Source: Candidatus Amesbacteria bacterium RIFCSPLOWO2_01_FULL_49_25 (GTDB taxonomy: Bacteria > Patescibacteriota > Microgenomatia > CAZETR01 > Amesbacteraceae). Taken from it: a DNA stretch of 39,464 bases. Of this stretch, positions 8,293 to 16,593 are shown piece by piece. Made by a program: the position numbers and the translations under genes. The notes beneath the pieces are model-generated. The model was not told the origin of the DNA. It made no database searches and was given only the letters and a program-made list of their open reading frames with translations. Each line of letters starts with the position of its first letter. Position 1 is the stretch's first letter. Location of the stretch: positions 26,781-66,244 of the forward strand of contig MEXP01000003.1 in the NCBI GenBank assembly GCA_001773725.1. Reading direction: 5' to 3'.

Positions 8293-9113
8293 AAATAATT
8301 GCCCACTGCATGGTGAAAAACGAAGAGAGGTTTATTTGGTACGCCTTAAATTCCGTTCTGGACTTTGTAGATAAAATTATGGTCTGGGATACTGGCTCAT
8401 CGGACAAAACAGTTCCCATTATTCAACTCTTAAAATCCCCAAAAATCGAGTTTAAAGAAGTAGGATCTGTGGACATCCACTCGTTCACTGCCGTTCGTCA
8501 ACAGATGCTCGAAGTCACACCGGGAGAGTTCACCTGGCTAATGATATTAGACGGTGACGAGATTTGGCCGCAGTCTTCCATCAAGTCCACAGTCCAATAT
8601 TGCCGTCTCCATCCCGACTGCGAATCAGTCGTTGTTCGAACCCGAAACCTGGTGGGAGATATATATCACAGCCTTCCTGAGTCCACTGGTCATTATCATT
8701 TAACCGGCCGGGTTGGCCACCTCAGCCTTCGCTTTCTAAATCTCAAAGCCATTCCCGGTCTTCATGTAGCCAGACCTCACGGTCAGCAAGGCTACTTCGA
8801 CCAAAACAACCAGCTAGTCCAAGAGCATAAAGCCCCAAATACTAAATTTCTGGACATCTTCTATCATCACGCCACCCACCTAAACCGCTCTTCCATGAGC
8901 CTCAAGGTCCCCAAGCGTCAGCTCAAATACAAGCTCAGCCTCGGTGCTAAGTTACCTTTATCCGAAATACCATCAATCTTTTTCATTCCCCACCCCCAAG
9001 TAGTCCCTGATGCTACCCTCCCCGCCCCCATATCTTATTGGATAAAGTCCGTAACTCTTTCCCCTCTCAAACTCATTAAGAGTACCCTCGCACTCCCTCA
9101 CCAGGGGTATTAA
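8286..9113 (+). CDS. GT2 family glycosyltransferase
   Basis: This 275-residue GT-A fold enzyme begins [17 protein letters not shown] and has the nucleotide-sugar binding WDTGSSDKT segment. The metal-binding DxD motif is MILDGDEIW near residue 88-92. The N-terminus resembles the WaaE/SunS-like branch of GT2. The second half contains several histidines (YHHATHLNR) of unclear role. It starts in a seven-base overlap with the FAD enzyme. Its 3' end runs 38 bases into the 3' end of the opposite-strand GT2 gene, so the two genes share coding sequence on opposite strands. Donor and acceptor are unknown. Confidence 0.82.
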   Translation: MLKIIAHCMVKNEERFIWYALNSVLDFVDKIMVWDTGSSDKTVPIIQLLKSPKIEFKEVGSVDIHSFTAVRQQMLEVTPGEFTWLMILDGDEIWPQSSIKSTVQYCRLHPDCESVVVRTRNLVGDIYHSLPESTGHYHLTGRVGHLSLRFLNLKAIPGLHVARPHGQQGYFDQNNQLVQEHKAPNTKFLDIFYHHATHLNRSSMSLKVPKRQLKYKLSLGAKLPLSEIPSIFFIPHPQVVPDATLPAPISYWIKSVTLSPLKLIKSTLALPHQGY

Positions 9114-9801
9114 AATCATCGCTACTCCAGGCATACCTTAGCAAACACCATATGGCTTTCAACCCATCTCGCCAACTAATTTTTTTCCCTTCGGCATAAC
9201 TTCTCCCCGAGTAAGAAATCCCCACTTCGTAAATTCTGCACCCCATCTTGGCAACTTTTACGGTAAATTCGGGTTCAAAGCCGAATCTCTTCTCTCTGAT
9301 ATCCAATTTCTTTGCCACATCTTTTGAAAACGCCTTATAACAAGTTTCCATGTCCGTTAAGTTCAGATTAGTAAGTACGTTCGTCAAAAGCGTCAATATC
9401 AAATTTCCCACATAGTGCCAAAAATACATCACCCGATGTGGTCTGGCGCTTAATAACCTGGACCCAAATACCACATCAGCTCGCCCTTTAGTAATTGGTT
9501 CCAACAGCAATTTATATTCCTGCGGATCATACTCCAAGTCGGCATCCTGAATAACTACTACGTCCCCCGCGGCCATCTTCAAAGCGTCTCTAATCGCAGC
9601 ACCCTTTCCTTCATTCTTTCTCTTATCAATTATTCTCAAATTTTTGATTTTTAAACCACGAACCTTGCTTCCGGTTCCATCCATCGAACCATCGTTTACG
9701 ACTATAATTTCTTTTTTTATCTTTACTTTCGCCACCCTTCGGATTATCTCCTCCACGGTCCTTTCCTCGTTGTACACTGGTATAATTACAGACAGTTTCA
9801 T
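9076..9801 (-). CDS. Polyprenol-phosphate mannosyl/glucosyltransferase (DPM1-like GT2)
   Basis: This 241-residue GT2 of the dolichol-phosphate mannose synthase (DPM1) group starts MKLSVIIPVYNEERTVEEII, has IIVVNDGSMDGT, the catalytic VVIQDADLEYDP (DxD), and ends with the YSGRSYAEGKKISWRDGLKA block typical of DPM1-like enzymes. Such enzymes attach a sugar to a polyprenyl phosphate on the cytoplasmic face, making donors for GT-C transferases, of which this window has four. There is no C-terminal membrane domain, so it is the soluble/peripheral type. It lies alone on the minus strand; its start codon is two bases from the start codon of the divergent GT4 gene. Confidence 0.88.
   Translation of the reverse strand: MKLSVIIPVYNEERTVEEIIRRVAKVKIKKEIIVVNDGSMDGTGSKVRGLKIKNLRIIDKRKNEGKGAAIRDALKMAAGDVVVIQDADLEYDPQEYKLLLEPITKGRADVVFGSRLLSARPHRVMYFWHYVGNLILTLLTNVLTNLNLTDMETCYKAFSKDVAKKLDIREKRFGFEPEFTVKVAKMGCRIYEVGISYSGRSYAEGKKISWRDGLKAIWCLLRYAWSSDDFNTPGEGVRGYS
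9778..9786 (+). promoter_or_regulatory. Extended -10 promoter for the 9804 GT4 gene
   Basis: TGG followed by TATAAT (9781-9786) is a perfect extended -10 element, ending 17 bases before ATG 9804. It lies inside the beginning of the opposite-strand DPM1-like gene because the two divergent start codons are separated by only two bases. No clear -35 box was seen. The same TGG-TATA(A/G)T form occurs at 3108-3116. Confidence 0.6.
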
Positions 9802-9803
9802 AA

Positions 9804-10709
9804 ATGGTCAAAGTCGCAATCTTAAGTCAATATTGGGGCCAAGTATACCGCGGTGCCGAGGTTTTTGCCCAGGAACTTTCCACTCGTCTTCCCGCCAAAA
9901 TTTACAAAAACGCCTCGGCCAAGCTTGATCCGACTACTCAAGTGATTATTTCCACCAACGGTCGGCTGGACGTATATCTCGCCAAAGCCTGGTGCCTGGC
10001 ACATCATGCCAAGTTAATCGTCTCCGCCCAATCTGGCCCCGGCTTGGACGACCGCCTCAATTTATACGCCTTTCCCGACACCTTCGTTGCCCTTACCGGC
10101 AATCAGGTAGCCTGGGCCAAAAAAATCAACCCCTTCGTCAAAACGACCATTATTCCCAACGGAGTAGATTTGGCCAAATTTTCTCCACCTATTTCTCGCA
10201 AACGGTCCTTAACCATTTTAAATGTTGCCGCTCTCGAACCCGGCAAGCGCCAGGAATTGTTAATCCGCGCGGCCGCTAAAATAAAAAACTGCTCCTTAAT
10301 TTTGGTTGGAAAGGGGAGTAAATATGATTATCTCAATTCACTTGGCCAACAATTTCTCCCCAGCAGGTTCAAGATTCTTGATTACCCTCATGATCACATG
10401 CCAGCCATTTATCAAAAAGCGACTATTTTTTCTTATCCTACAGTTCCTTGGGAATCTTTTGGCATAGTCTTGCTTGAAGCCATGGCCGCCGGTTTGCCTG
10501 TGGTAGCCACAAATGATCCTATCCGTCGCGAAATCATCGGCGATGCCGGCATTCTTGTGGACCCCCAGGACACCGAGCAGTACTCACAAGCCTTGCAAAA
10601 GGCTCTATCATCAAATTGGGGAGACAAACCTCGCCGTCAAGCTGAGAAATTTTCCTGGGATAGCGTTGCTCAAAAATATGATCGACTTGTCCGTAGCTAT
10701 TATCGCTAG
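9804..10709 (+). CDS. GT4 family glycosyltransferase
   Basis: This 301-residue GT-B enzyme has the C-terminal GT4 signature ESFGIVLLEAMAAGLPV with both glutamates of the EX7E motif, preceded by the NVAALEPGKRQELLI and ILVGKGSKYDYL strands of the donor-binding domain. The N-terminal acceptor domain is short (YRGAEVFAQEL near residue 13). GT4 enzymes are retaining and use UDP-, GDP- or ADP-sugars; the sugar is not predictable here. It starts two bases from the divergent minus-strand gene and overlaps the next GT2 gene by 32 bases. Confidence 0.86.
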   Translation: MVKVAILSQYWGQVYRGAEVFAQELSTRLPAKIYKNASAKLDPTTQVIISTNGRLDVYLAKAWCLAHHAKLIVSAQSGPGLDDRLNLYAFPDTFVALTGNQVAWAKKINPFVKTTIIPNGVDLAKFSPPISRKRSLTILNVAALEPGKRQELLIRAAAKIKNCSLILVGKGSKYDYLNSLGQQFLPSRFKILDYPHDHMPAIYQKATIFSYPTVPWESFGIVLLEAMAAGLPVVATNDPIRREIIGDAGILVDPQDTEQYSQALQKALSSNWGDKPRRQAEKFSWDSVAQKYDRLVRSYYR

Positions 10710-11331
10710 AGATCGGGCCAGCATTCTACCCCAATGTCTGAACACAGCCAGAAAATTATCTGACGACGTGGTAATTATTACGAATGCCGACCACAATTTT
10801 GTCAATTATTCAGACCAAAAAGCCTTTGCCACTACCAGGTGCAAATACGATTGGATTCTGTCTCTAGACTCCGACGAGTATCTCTCTCCCGAGTTGATTC
10901 AGGAAATCAAACGACTCGATTTCTCTTACACCGCTTATTCCATTCCCCGGCTGAATTACATATTTGGTAAACCGATTTATCACACAAATTGGGAACCCTC
11001 CAGCGACACTCATGTTTGGTTGTACAACAAGACAAAAGCTCGTTGGGTCGGCGAAGTCCACGAAGAAGTCGAGGTAAACGGCCAGATTGGGAAACTAAGA
11101 AATTACAAAATTCATCGAAATTATCAATCTGTCGAAGAGTTTTTAATCAAGATGAACGGATACACATCGCTGGAGTCAAACTTTATCAATCCAGCTTACG
11201 ACTTTCTTCGTCGTTTTGTGTGGCATCTCGGATTTCTGGACGGCTGGCATGGGTTGTTTTTAAGTTATCTTATGATGATTTACCATACAACAACTTGGGT
11301 AAAACTATGGCAAAAGAAAAACTTTTCTTAA
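10678..11331 (+). CDS. GT2 family glycosyltransferase (short)
   Basis: This is a GT2-type protein of about 217 residues. The ORF track starts at 10513, inside the previous gene, but the GT2 fold begins at MIDLSVAIIARDRAS, so ATG 10678 is preferred. The DxD motif is WILSLDSDEYLSPE, and VWLYNKTKARWVGEVHEEV matches the later strand and the conserved H/E region of the WaaE/KdtX-like branch. A likely C-terminal membrane-associated helix lies around FVWHLGFLDGWHGLFLSYLMM, as in other enzymes of this branch. It overlaps the preceding GT4 gene by 32 bases and the following GT-C gene by 25. Confidence 0.8.
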   Translation: MIDLSVAIIARDRASILPQCLNTARKLSDDVVIITNADHNFVNYSDQKAFATTRCKYDWILSLDSDEYLSPELIQEIKRLDFSYTAYSIPRLNYIFGKPIYHTNWEPSSDTHVWLYNKTKARWVGEVHEEVEVNGQIGKLRNYKIHRNYQSVEEFLIKMNGYTSLESNFINPAYDFLRRFVWHLGFLDGWHGLFLSYLMMIYHTTTWVKLWQKKNFS

Positions 11332-12671
11332 TTTTCGTTCTTGTTTTTGGACTTGGTCTTAGGTTAATTAATCTCAATCAAAGTTTCTGGTTGGACGAAA
11401 CTTCACAAGCCCACCTCTCTTCTTTGTCTCTATTTCAAATCTGGTCAGGTAGGGGAGGGGATTTCCACCCACCTCTGTTTTATTTTTTAGCCCATTTCTG
11501 GATGCAATTTAGCCGCTCGGAAACATGGCTCCGTCTCCTCCCTGTCTCATTTGGTGCTGCCAATATATACGTCGTATATATTTTCGCCAGAAAGCACTTT
11601 TCACAAGGGTTACTTACATCCTTTTTGTTTGCTATTGCACCGTTTCATATCTACTACTCTCAGGAATTCCGTTCCTACTCCCTCCTCTGCCTTTTGGGCA
11701 CCCTAGCTATGTACTTTCTTCTCTCCAAAAAATTCTCCTCATTAGCCCTAACGAACCTTCTCCTTTTGTATACGCATTATTCATCTGTATTTCTACTACT
11801 ATCTCAAGTTGTATATTTGGTTATATATGAAAGAAAATCGCTATCCAAATACACAATTCAAAATTTACTATTCATACTTCTCTATTTACCCTGGTTACCC
11901 CAGTTTCTGAGCCAGCTCAAAGCCGGCACCTCCATCGACGTTTACCTTCCTGGCTGGCGTGACGTTTTGAGTATTTCCCCGCTCAAGGCACTCCCCGTCT
12001 TGATCTTTAAACTGGTAGCCGGGCGCATCACTATCTTATCTCGCCCTCTTTATGGAATTTATATTGCTTTTGTGTTTGGAGTAGTTTTTGCGGCTCTGTA
12101 TTTAGCCAAAAGTTTACATAAACGCTTCCTTTTCGTTTGGATATTCGTTCCGGTTTTTACCATGATGGCCGTCTCACTTTTTCTCCCTCAAACCCAGCCA
12201 TTTAGGTTAATCTATGTTCTTCCGGCCTTAGTATTTCTCTTCTCCTCCGCTATCTCGAGATACCCCAAAATGTTTCTGACTTTCTTTTTCTACATTTTCA
12301 TTTTTGGCAGTCTGCTTTACTTTACCCGACCGCGTTTACAAAGAGAACAATGGCGCCAAGCCATAACCTTTCTTCAGTCGCAAAACCTTCCGGTTCTTGT
12401 CAAATTTGCTGATAAATTTGCTCCTTTTTATTGGTACTCTCCCTCTCTCGCTATTACCCCGGTTATCTCTTCATACCCCGCGAAACCGGACCAAGTTGCC
12501 AATATCTTGTCCCAAATTACTTCACCCCAGGTGTTATTACTGCAATATTTGACCGATCTTACAGACCCTGATCGTCAAGTAGACATAAATTTGCAGGGCT
12601 TGGGTTACCAAAACACACGCACTTACAACTTCGAAGGTGTCGGTTTTATTGAAAAATATCAGCGCCCATGA
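11307..12671 (+). CDS. GT-C membrane glycosyltransferase (ArnT/PMT_2-like)
   Basis: This membrane protein has about 454 residues with roughly 10-11 hydrophobic segments. Near the N-terminus, FWLDETSQAHLS and GGDFHPPLFYFLAHF give the acidic-residue loop followed by HPPL-Y that is characteristic of ArnT/PMT_2 (GT39/GT83-like) transferases. They act on the outer face with polyprenyl-phosphate sugars. The ORF track extends to 10989, but codons before ATG 11307 are out of character and lie within the upstream GT2 gene, so that extension is rejected. The stop overlaps the next start in ATGA. Confidence 0.83.
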   Translation: MAKEKLFLIFVLVFGLGLRLINLNQSFWLDETSQAHLSSLSLFQIWSGRGGDFHPPLFYFLAHFWMQFSRSETWLRLLPVSFGAANIYVVYIFARKHFSQGLLTSFLFAIAPFHIYYSQEFRSYSLLCLLGTLAMYFLLSKKFSSLALTNLLLLYTHYSSVFLLLSQVVYLVIYERKSLSKYTIQNLLFILLYLPWLPQFLSQLKAGTSIDVYLPGWRDVLSISPLKALPVLIFKLVAGRITILSRPLYGIYIAFVFGVVFAALYLAKSLHKRFLFVWIFVPVFTMMAVSLFLPQTQPFRLIYVLPALVFLFSSAISRYPKMFLTFFFYIFIFGSLLYFTRPRLQREQWRQAITFLQSQNLPVLVKFADKFAPFYWYSPSLAITPVISSYPAKPDQVANILSQITSPQVLLLQYLTDLTDPDRQVDINLQGLGYQNTRTYNFEGVGFIEKYQRP

Positions 12672-13939
12672 TTATATTTACAATTCTCATTCACTTACTT
12701 GTCCTCTGGTCTTTAAAGTTTTATTCTTATCCCGAGTTCTATATTTACCCCTATCTCAAATCGTTAAGTTGGCAGCCGTATTCTCAAATAATTGACCATC
12801 ATTTTCCGGGTCTTTTTTTACTGCCCATAAATTTTCGCTCATTAGGCCTTACTGATCCGATTTCATTCAAACTACTTCTTTTGATCACTGTCGTCGTTCA
12901 ATCTGTCCTAATTTTTAAAATTACTCGCTCTCGCATGGCTGTGGCACTATTTGCTGTCTGGCAGCCCTTTTTTGCGGGCAACCATCTCTGGGTTGATACA
13001 TTCTTGTCCCTCTTCATCCTATCTGCTTTTTATCTCTTCAGTTCGGGAAGCTTCTGGTTAGCCGGTCTTGTCCTCGGGGTGGGCGTAATCTTCAAACAAA
13101 GTCTAATTATACCTATCGCATTTATCAGCCTATTATTAATAGTTCATCGAACCGTTCGGGTATTTGAGTTTACCATACTTGCTTTCCTGCCCCTATTGGC
13201 GCTTCTCGTGGGTTATTCTTACTCCGGAATTCTTCCTGATTTTTGGTACTGGACAATTACTTTCAACTCGATTTATCCGCGGTTGGCCGGTCTTTGGCCC
13301 CGCACCCCGGATCTTATTAAGCTAGCTCTGCCTTCTGCTTTACTTCTAATTGCCCTCTACCGATCGCGGCAAAGTCGTTTGGTTAAAAACGCAGCCATGT
13401 GGCTAATCTTCTCATCGACAGGTGTCTTTCCCCGATTTAATTTTATTCATCTTCAACCCATAGTTCCTTTTTTGGCCATTATCCTCAGCCGGATAAGCCA
13501 TCGCCCCCTTCGAACCGGAGTCTTATTAGTTAGCTTGCTCTGGTCGGGTTATTTTCTCTCACGCCAACTTGGTCCGACAAATTATGCATTCTTTGATGCT
13601 CAAACCCTAAACATATCCTCCAAGTTGACTCAACTGACACAAAAAGGGGAACCCGTGTTTATTCTCGGTGCTCAACCCCACATCTACGTTCTTTCTCAAA
13701 CTGTTCCCGCCGGATCTCTGTTCTCATTCTCTCTTCCCTGGCTTATGCCTCAAGTTCAAGATCGGCTTTTAGCCAATCTTGTCCTTCGTCCTCCGCACTA
13801 CGCCTTAGTAGACACTGCCAGTTCGGTAGATGGCCGCCCTCTCAGCGAGTACGCTCCCCGCCTGCTAAACTATATTCAATCGGATTATTTGCCAATTTAT
13901 AGGTCAGGTTCCCTGGTTTTATATGAAAGTCGGAATTGA
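12668..13939 (+). CDS. Polytopic membrane protein, GT-C/GT39-like
   Basis: This 423-residue, strongly hydrophobic protein has about 10 membrane segments and begins with a transmembrane helix followed by an extracytoplasmic loop IIDHHFPGLFLLP. The placement of that His-rich loop after the first helix suggests a GT-C transferase, but the HPPL motif seen in its neighbour is not present, so the assignment rests on topology and context. A soluble C-terminal part of about 110 residues (after the last helix near YFLSRQLG) may be extracytoplasmic. It overlaps the preceding GT-C by four bases (ATGA) and the next GT4 by 17, indicating co-translation with them. Confidence 0.62.
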   Translation: MIIFTILIHLLVLWSLKFYSYPEFYIYPYLKSLSWQPYSQIIDHHFPGLFLLPINFRSLGLTDPISFKLLLLITVVVQSVLIFKITRSRMAVALFAVWQPFFAGNHLWVDTFLSLFILSAFYLFSSGSFWLAGLVLGVGVIFKQSLIIPIAFISLLLIVHRTVRVFEFTILAFLPLLALLVGYSYSGILPDFWYWTITFNSIYPRLAGLWPRTPDLIKLALPSALLLIALYRSRQSRLVKNAAMWLIFSSTGVFPRFNFIHLQPIVPFLAIILSRISHRPLRTGVLLVSLLWSGYFLSRQLGPTNYAFFDAQTLNISSKLTQLTQKGEPVFILGAQPHIYVLSQTVPAGSLFSFSLPWLMPQVQDRLLANLVLRPPHYALVDTASSVDGRPLSEYAPRLLNYIQSDYLPIYRSGSLVLYESRN

Positions 13940-14939
13940 CGTTTCTCAAAGCATCTACGGCACCGGTGTATCAGACTACACAATTGACTTGGTTAGTCAC
14001 CTTCCCCAATCCGCCCTTTTCGGGTATTCATTACGTCGCCAGTCAGATTTGCGCCGGCTTTTCCCGACTTCCAAAATCTATCCTTTTCCCCCAGTTGCCA
14101 TGCATTACTTGTGGAATAAATTACATATTCTTACACCAGAAACTCTCATTGGTCCCATCGATGTCTATCATTCCTCTGATTGGGCCCAAGCCCCTTCTGG
14201 CGCTAAAAAAGTGACCACAGTTCACGATCTGGCCCCGTTTTTGTATTCTCAAGAAACTTCTTCTCAAATTATTTCGGTTCACACCGCCCGAATGAAATGG
14301 GTAGTCAAAGAATGCGACGCCATCATTTGCGTTTCCCGAAATACGGAATCGGATTTGCACCACCTTTTTCCCTCCACAGTCTCTCGCACCATAGTCATCC
14401 CCGAAGCCCTCCCTTCCCGCTTTCTTCTCAAGCCTGCTAGCTATAAGATGAAAGCTAAAAGTTATCTGCTGGCAATCGGCACTCGTCAACCTAGAAAAAA
14501 CATTCTCCGCCTCATCTCGGCCTTCTTAAAGTATAGTCCAACCGAAAAATTAGTCATCATCGGCGAAAATTCTCTATCTCTGTCTCAGCCTTCTATTACC
14601 TTCACTGGGTATGTGTCTGATCAAAGTTTAGTAAACTATTTAGCAAACGCAGTCTGCTTTATCTATCCTTCGATTTACGAGGGCTTCGGTTTGCCAATCT
14701 TAGGCGCTTTTCATCATAAAATCCCCGTCGCATGCTCCGATATTCCGGTCTTTCATGAAACTGCCGGTACCGCCGCCCTTTATTTCGACCCCCTCTCCGA
14801 AAAATCTATCGCCGCCGGTATTTCAGACGCAATTAATAGTAAAACTAAGTTGGTAAAACTCGGCACCCGGCAATTAAACAAATATAGTTGGCAAAAAACC
14901 GCCGAGGAAACCATGAAAGTATATCAATCATTATGCTAA
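13923..14939 (+). CDS. GT4 family glycosyltransferase with altered EX7E motif
   Basis: This 338-residue GT-B protein starts MKVGIDVSQSIYGTGVSDYT, a typical GT4 N-terminus, followed by VTTVHDLAPFLY and the donor-domain strand LLAIGTRQPRKNILRLI. The signature reads YEGFGLPILGAFHHKIPV: the first Glu is present, but the second Glu of EX7E is Gly, and the usual EAMACG becomes GAFHHK. In GT4 enzymes the second Glu contacts the donor sugar nucleotide, so donor use or activity may differ. It overlaps its neighbours by 17 and 7 bases and belongs to the same operon. Confidence 0.83.
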   Translation: MKVGIDVSQSIYGTGVSDYTIDLVSHLPQSALFGYSLRRQSDLRRLFPTSKIYPFPPVAMHYLWNKLHILTPETLIGPIDVYHSSDWAQAPSGAKKVTTVHDLAPFLYSQETSSQIISVHTARMKWVVKECDAIICVSRNTESDLHHLFPSTVSRTIVIPEALPSRFLLKPASYKMKAKSYLLAIGTRQPRKNILRLISAFLKYSPTEKLVIIGENSLSLSQPSITFTGYVSDQSLVNYLANAVCFIYPSIYEGFGLPILGAFHHKIPVACSDIPVFHETAGTAALYFDPLSEKSIAAGISDAINSKTKLVKLGTRQLNKYSWQKTAEETMKVYQSLC

Positions 14940-16033
14940 TCGGAATTGATGCCAATGAGGCCAATTTGACTCGCAACAGAGTGGGGATTAACCAATACAC
15001 TTTCGGCTTACTGCATGCTCTTTACCATCTCAAATCCTCACACAAATTCGTCATTTATCTCAAGACTCCACTCCTGGAGGATTTACCCGAAGCCAAACCA
15101 TATTGGCAATACCGGGTGATTCCGTTCTCCAAACTCTGGACTCAAACCCGCCTGCCATTTGATCTATATACCCACCACCCCAAACCAGACGTTTTTTTCA
15201 GTCTGACCCACTATGCTCCCCGCTGGTCACCTACCCCTACCGTCGTGGCCATTATGGATTTGGGATTTTTACAAACTCCCGAGCAGTTTACGGCTCGTGA
15301 CTTTAATCAATTAAAGTATTGGACCGAGTATTCGGTCAAACAAGCAGCTCGTATCATCACCATCTCCGAACACTCCAAAAAAGATATTATTTCGGCCTAT
15401 CACATCAACCCCGCCAGCATTACAGTTACATATCCCGGTTATGACCAAAAATTATTTAAGCCTACCCACAATCCAGAAGTGCTCAAGAAGTACAAAATAA
15501 CCGAGCCATATTTTTTATTTCTAAGTAGTCTCAAACCCAGTAAAAACGTGGAAGGCCTAATTCACGTCTTCTCCAAGCTAAAAGCTAACAACTATCAGCT
15601 AGTCATCTCCGGCAAAAAAGCCTGGCTTTATGACCAGATATTTGCTGAGGTTAAAAAATTGAAACTTGAAAACCGTGTTATTTTTACCGGCTTCGTTGAA
15701 GAAACCGAAGTTCCCGTTCTCATGACCCACGCCGAGGCCTTCGTTATGCCCAGTTTTTACGAGGGTTTTGGCATCCCGGTTTTGGAAGCCATGGCCTGCG
15801 GCACACCCGTCGTCATTTCCAAAGTTGCTTCCCTTCCCGAGGTCGCCGGCCCCGCCGGGATATATGTGAATCCACATGATTCAGGATCCATAGCCTCCGG
15901 CTTGCAAACCGCCATCGGTCCCAAGCGCTCCGACTTTATCAAGCTCGGTTTAAACCAAGCCCAAAAGTTCTCCTGGTCAGTCTGCGCCTTCCAAACACTG
16001 AAAGTTTTAGAAATGTGCGTTTTGCACTCCTAG
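14933..16033 (+). CDS. GT4 family glycosyltransferase (mannosyl/rhamnosyl-type)
   Basis: This GT-B enzyme has about 366 residues. ATG 14933 (MLIGIDANEANLTRNRVGINQYT) is preferred over the TTG at 14888; it overlaps the previous stop in ATGCTAA. The HDL-like AIMDLGFLQTPEQF and ISEHSKKDII strands, the linker VTYPGYDQKLF, the donor-domain FLSSLKPSKNVEGLI and the intact EX7E motif EGFGIPVLEAMACGTPVV are all present. It is a paralogue of the neighbouring 13923 gene and of the split gene at 22361. The 3' end overlaps the opposite-strand gene by 27 bases. Confidence 0.87.
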   Translation: MLIGIDANEANLTRNRVGINQYTFGLLHALYHLKSSHKFVIYLKTPLLEDLPEAKPYWQYRVIPFSKLWTQTRLPFDLYTHHPKPDVFFSLTHYAPRWSPTPTVVAIMDLGFLQTPEQFTARDFNQLKYWTEYSVKQAARIITISEHSKKDIISAYHINPASITVTYPGYDQKLFKPTHNPEVLKKYKITEPYFLFLSSLKPSKNVEGLIHVFSKLKANNYQLVISGKKAWLYDQIFAEVKKLKLENRVIFTGFVEETEVPVLMTHAEAFVMPSFYEGFGIPVLEAMACGTPVVISKVASLPEVAGPAGIYVNPHDSGSIASGLQTAIGPKRSDFIKLGLNQAQKFSWSVCAFQTLKVLEMCVLHS

Positions 16034-16522
16034 ATCTCTTAACAAATCTATAATCTCTCCGTGAGTTACGATTCCGACTTTAAATTCAGGCCCAATTTTC
16101 GGCTTCAAAGAAGAGACATCGCAAGTCTCGACACAAACTAGCTCCAACCCCGAATTTGCAGGCAATCCCGGGTATAATCTGCATATTTTCCAGTACCAGT
16201 ATATATCTCCACGACCAAAGACACTGGCCCACTGATTTTCTGGCCCAATAGTTGCCCATTGAACTTCATAAGCCCGCAGTCTCCTAAACGACCACTTTTC
16301 CATCAAATCCATATCTGCTTGTGACAAGGGAACCATCCGTCTTGGTAATAAGCCTGCACAGCCGTTTTCCAAAATTCGGTCCAGAGTTTCTTTTAAATGA
16401 GCCAATTCCTCAATTTCGGCGTCAGTCTTGTAGAGAGGATGAGTCCGGTTGGGTAATCTGAGTAAACCCTCTTCAAAGCTTCTCGGCCCTACACCAAACT
16501 CTAACACCGGTGAATCGATCAT
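16007..16522 (-). CDS. Unrecognised protein, minus strand in the glycan locus
   Basis: I do not recognise this 171-residue protein. It has no signal peptide or membrane segment, is rich in Leu/Glu/Arg, and has a compact second half with FGRGDIYWYWKICRLYPG, ELVCVETCD and GIVTHGEIIDLLRDLG. The ORF track starts at GTG 16540; ATG 16522 (MIDSPVLEFG) is preferred because an extended -10 box lies eight bases upstream of it. It is the only ORF of normal composition in this interval and is flanked by a promoter-like gap, so I regard it as real. It sits convergently against a GT4 gene and divergently to the acyltransferase gene; no function can be inferred. Confidence 0.65.
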   Translation of the reverse strand: MIDSPVLEFGVGPRSFEEGLLRLPNRTHPLYKTDAEIEELAHLKETLDRILENGCAGLLPRRMVPLSQADMDLMEKWSFRRLRAYEVQWATIGPENQWASVFGRGDIYWYWKICRLYPGLPANSGLELVCVETCDVSSLKPKIGPEFKVGIVTHGEIIDLLRDLGVQNAHF

Positions 16523-16530
16523 TAGTCGGA

Positions 16531-16539
16531 ATGATAGCA
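16531..16539 (-). promoter_or_regulatory. Extended -10 box for the 16522 minus-strand gene
   Basis: Reading the minus strand, TGC-TATCAT is followed by eight bases and then the ATG ending at 16522. This matches the TGn-TATnAT pattern seen upstream of other genes here and would give a nearly leaderless mRNA. Confidence 0.5.
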
Positions 16540-16546
16540 CATTAAA

Positions 16547-16575
16547 TTGCCAATGGATTCGAAATGGATTAAGAT
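16547..16575 (+). promoter_or_regulatory. Candidate -35/-10 promoter for the acyltransferase gene
   Basis: TTGCCA (16547-16552, five of six matches to TTGACA), a 17-base spacer and TAAGAT (16570-16575, four of six matches to TATAAT) lie 18 bases before ATG 16594 in the only intergenic gap of this part of the locus. Confidence 0.4.
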
Positions 16576-16593
16576 TTAGCTTGAATCCAAAGT

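Noticed and set aside
10989-11306. N-terminal extension of the GT-C ORF (track start 10989)
   Set aside because: The extra 106 codons lie inside the upstream GT2 gene in another frame and are Ser/Arg-rich without domain character; the membrane protein begins at ATG 11307.
14121-14489. Minus-strand 122-residue ORF inside the GT4 gene
   Set aside because: A shadow of the GT4 gene; Gly/Arg-rich composition with no domain and no promoter.
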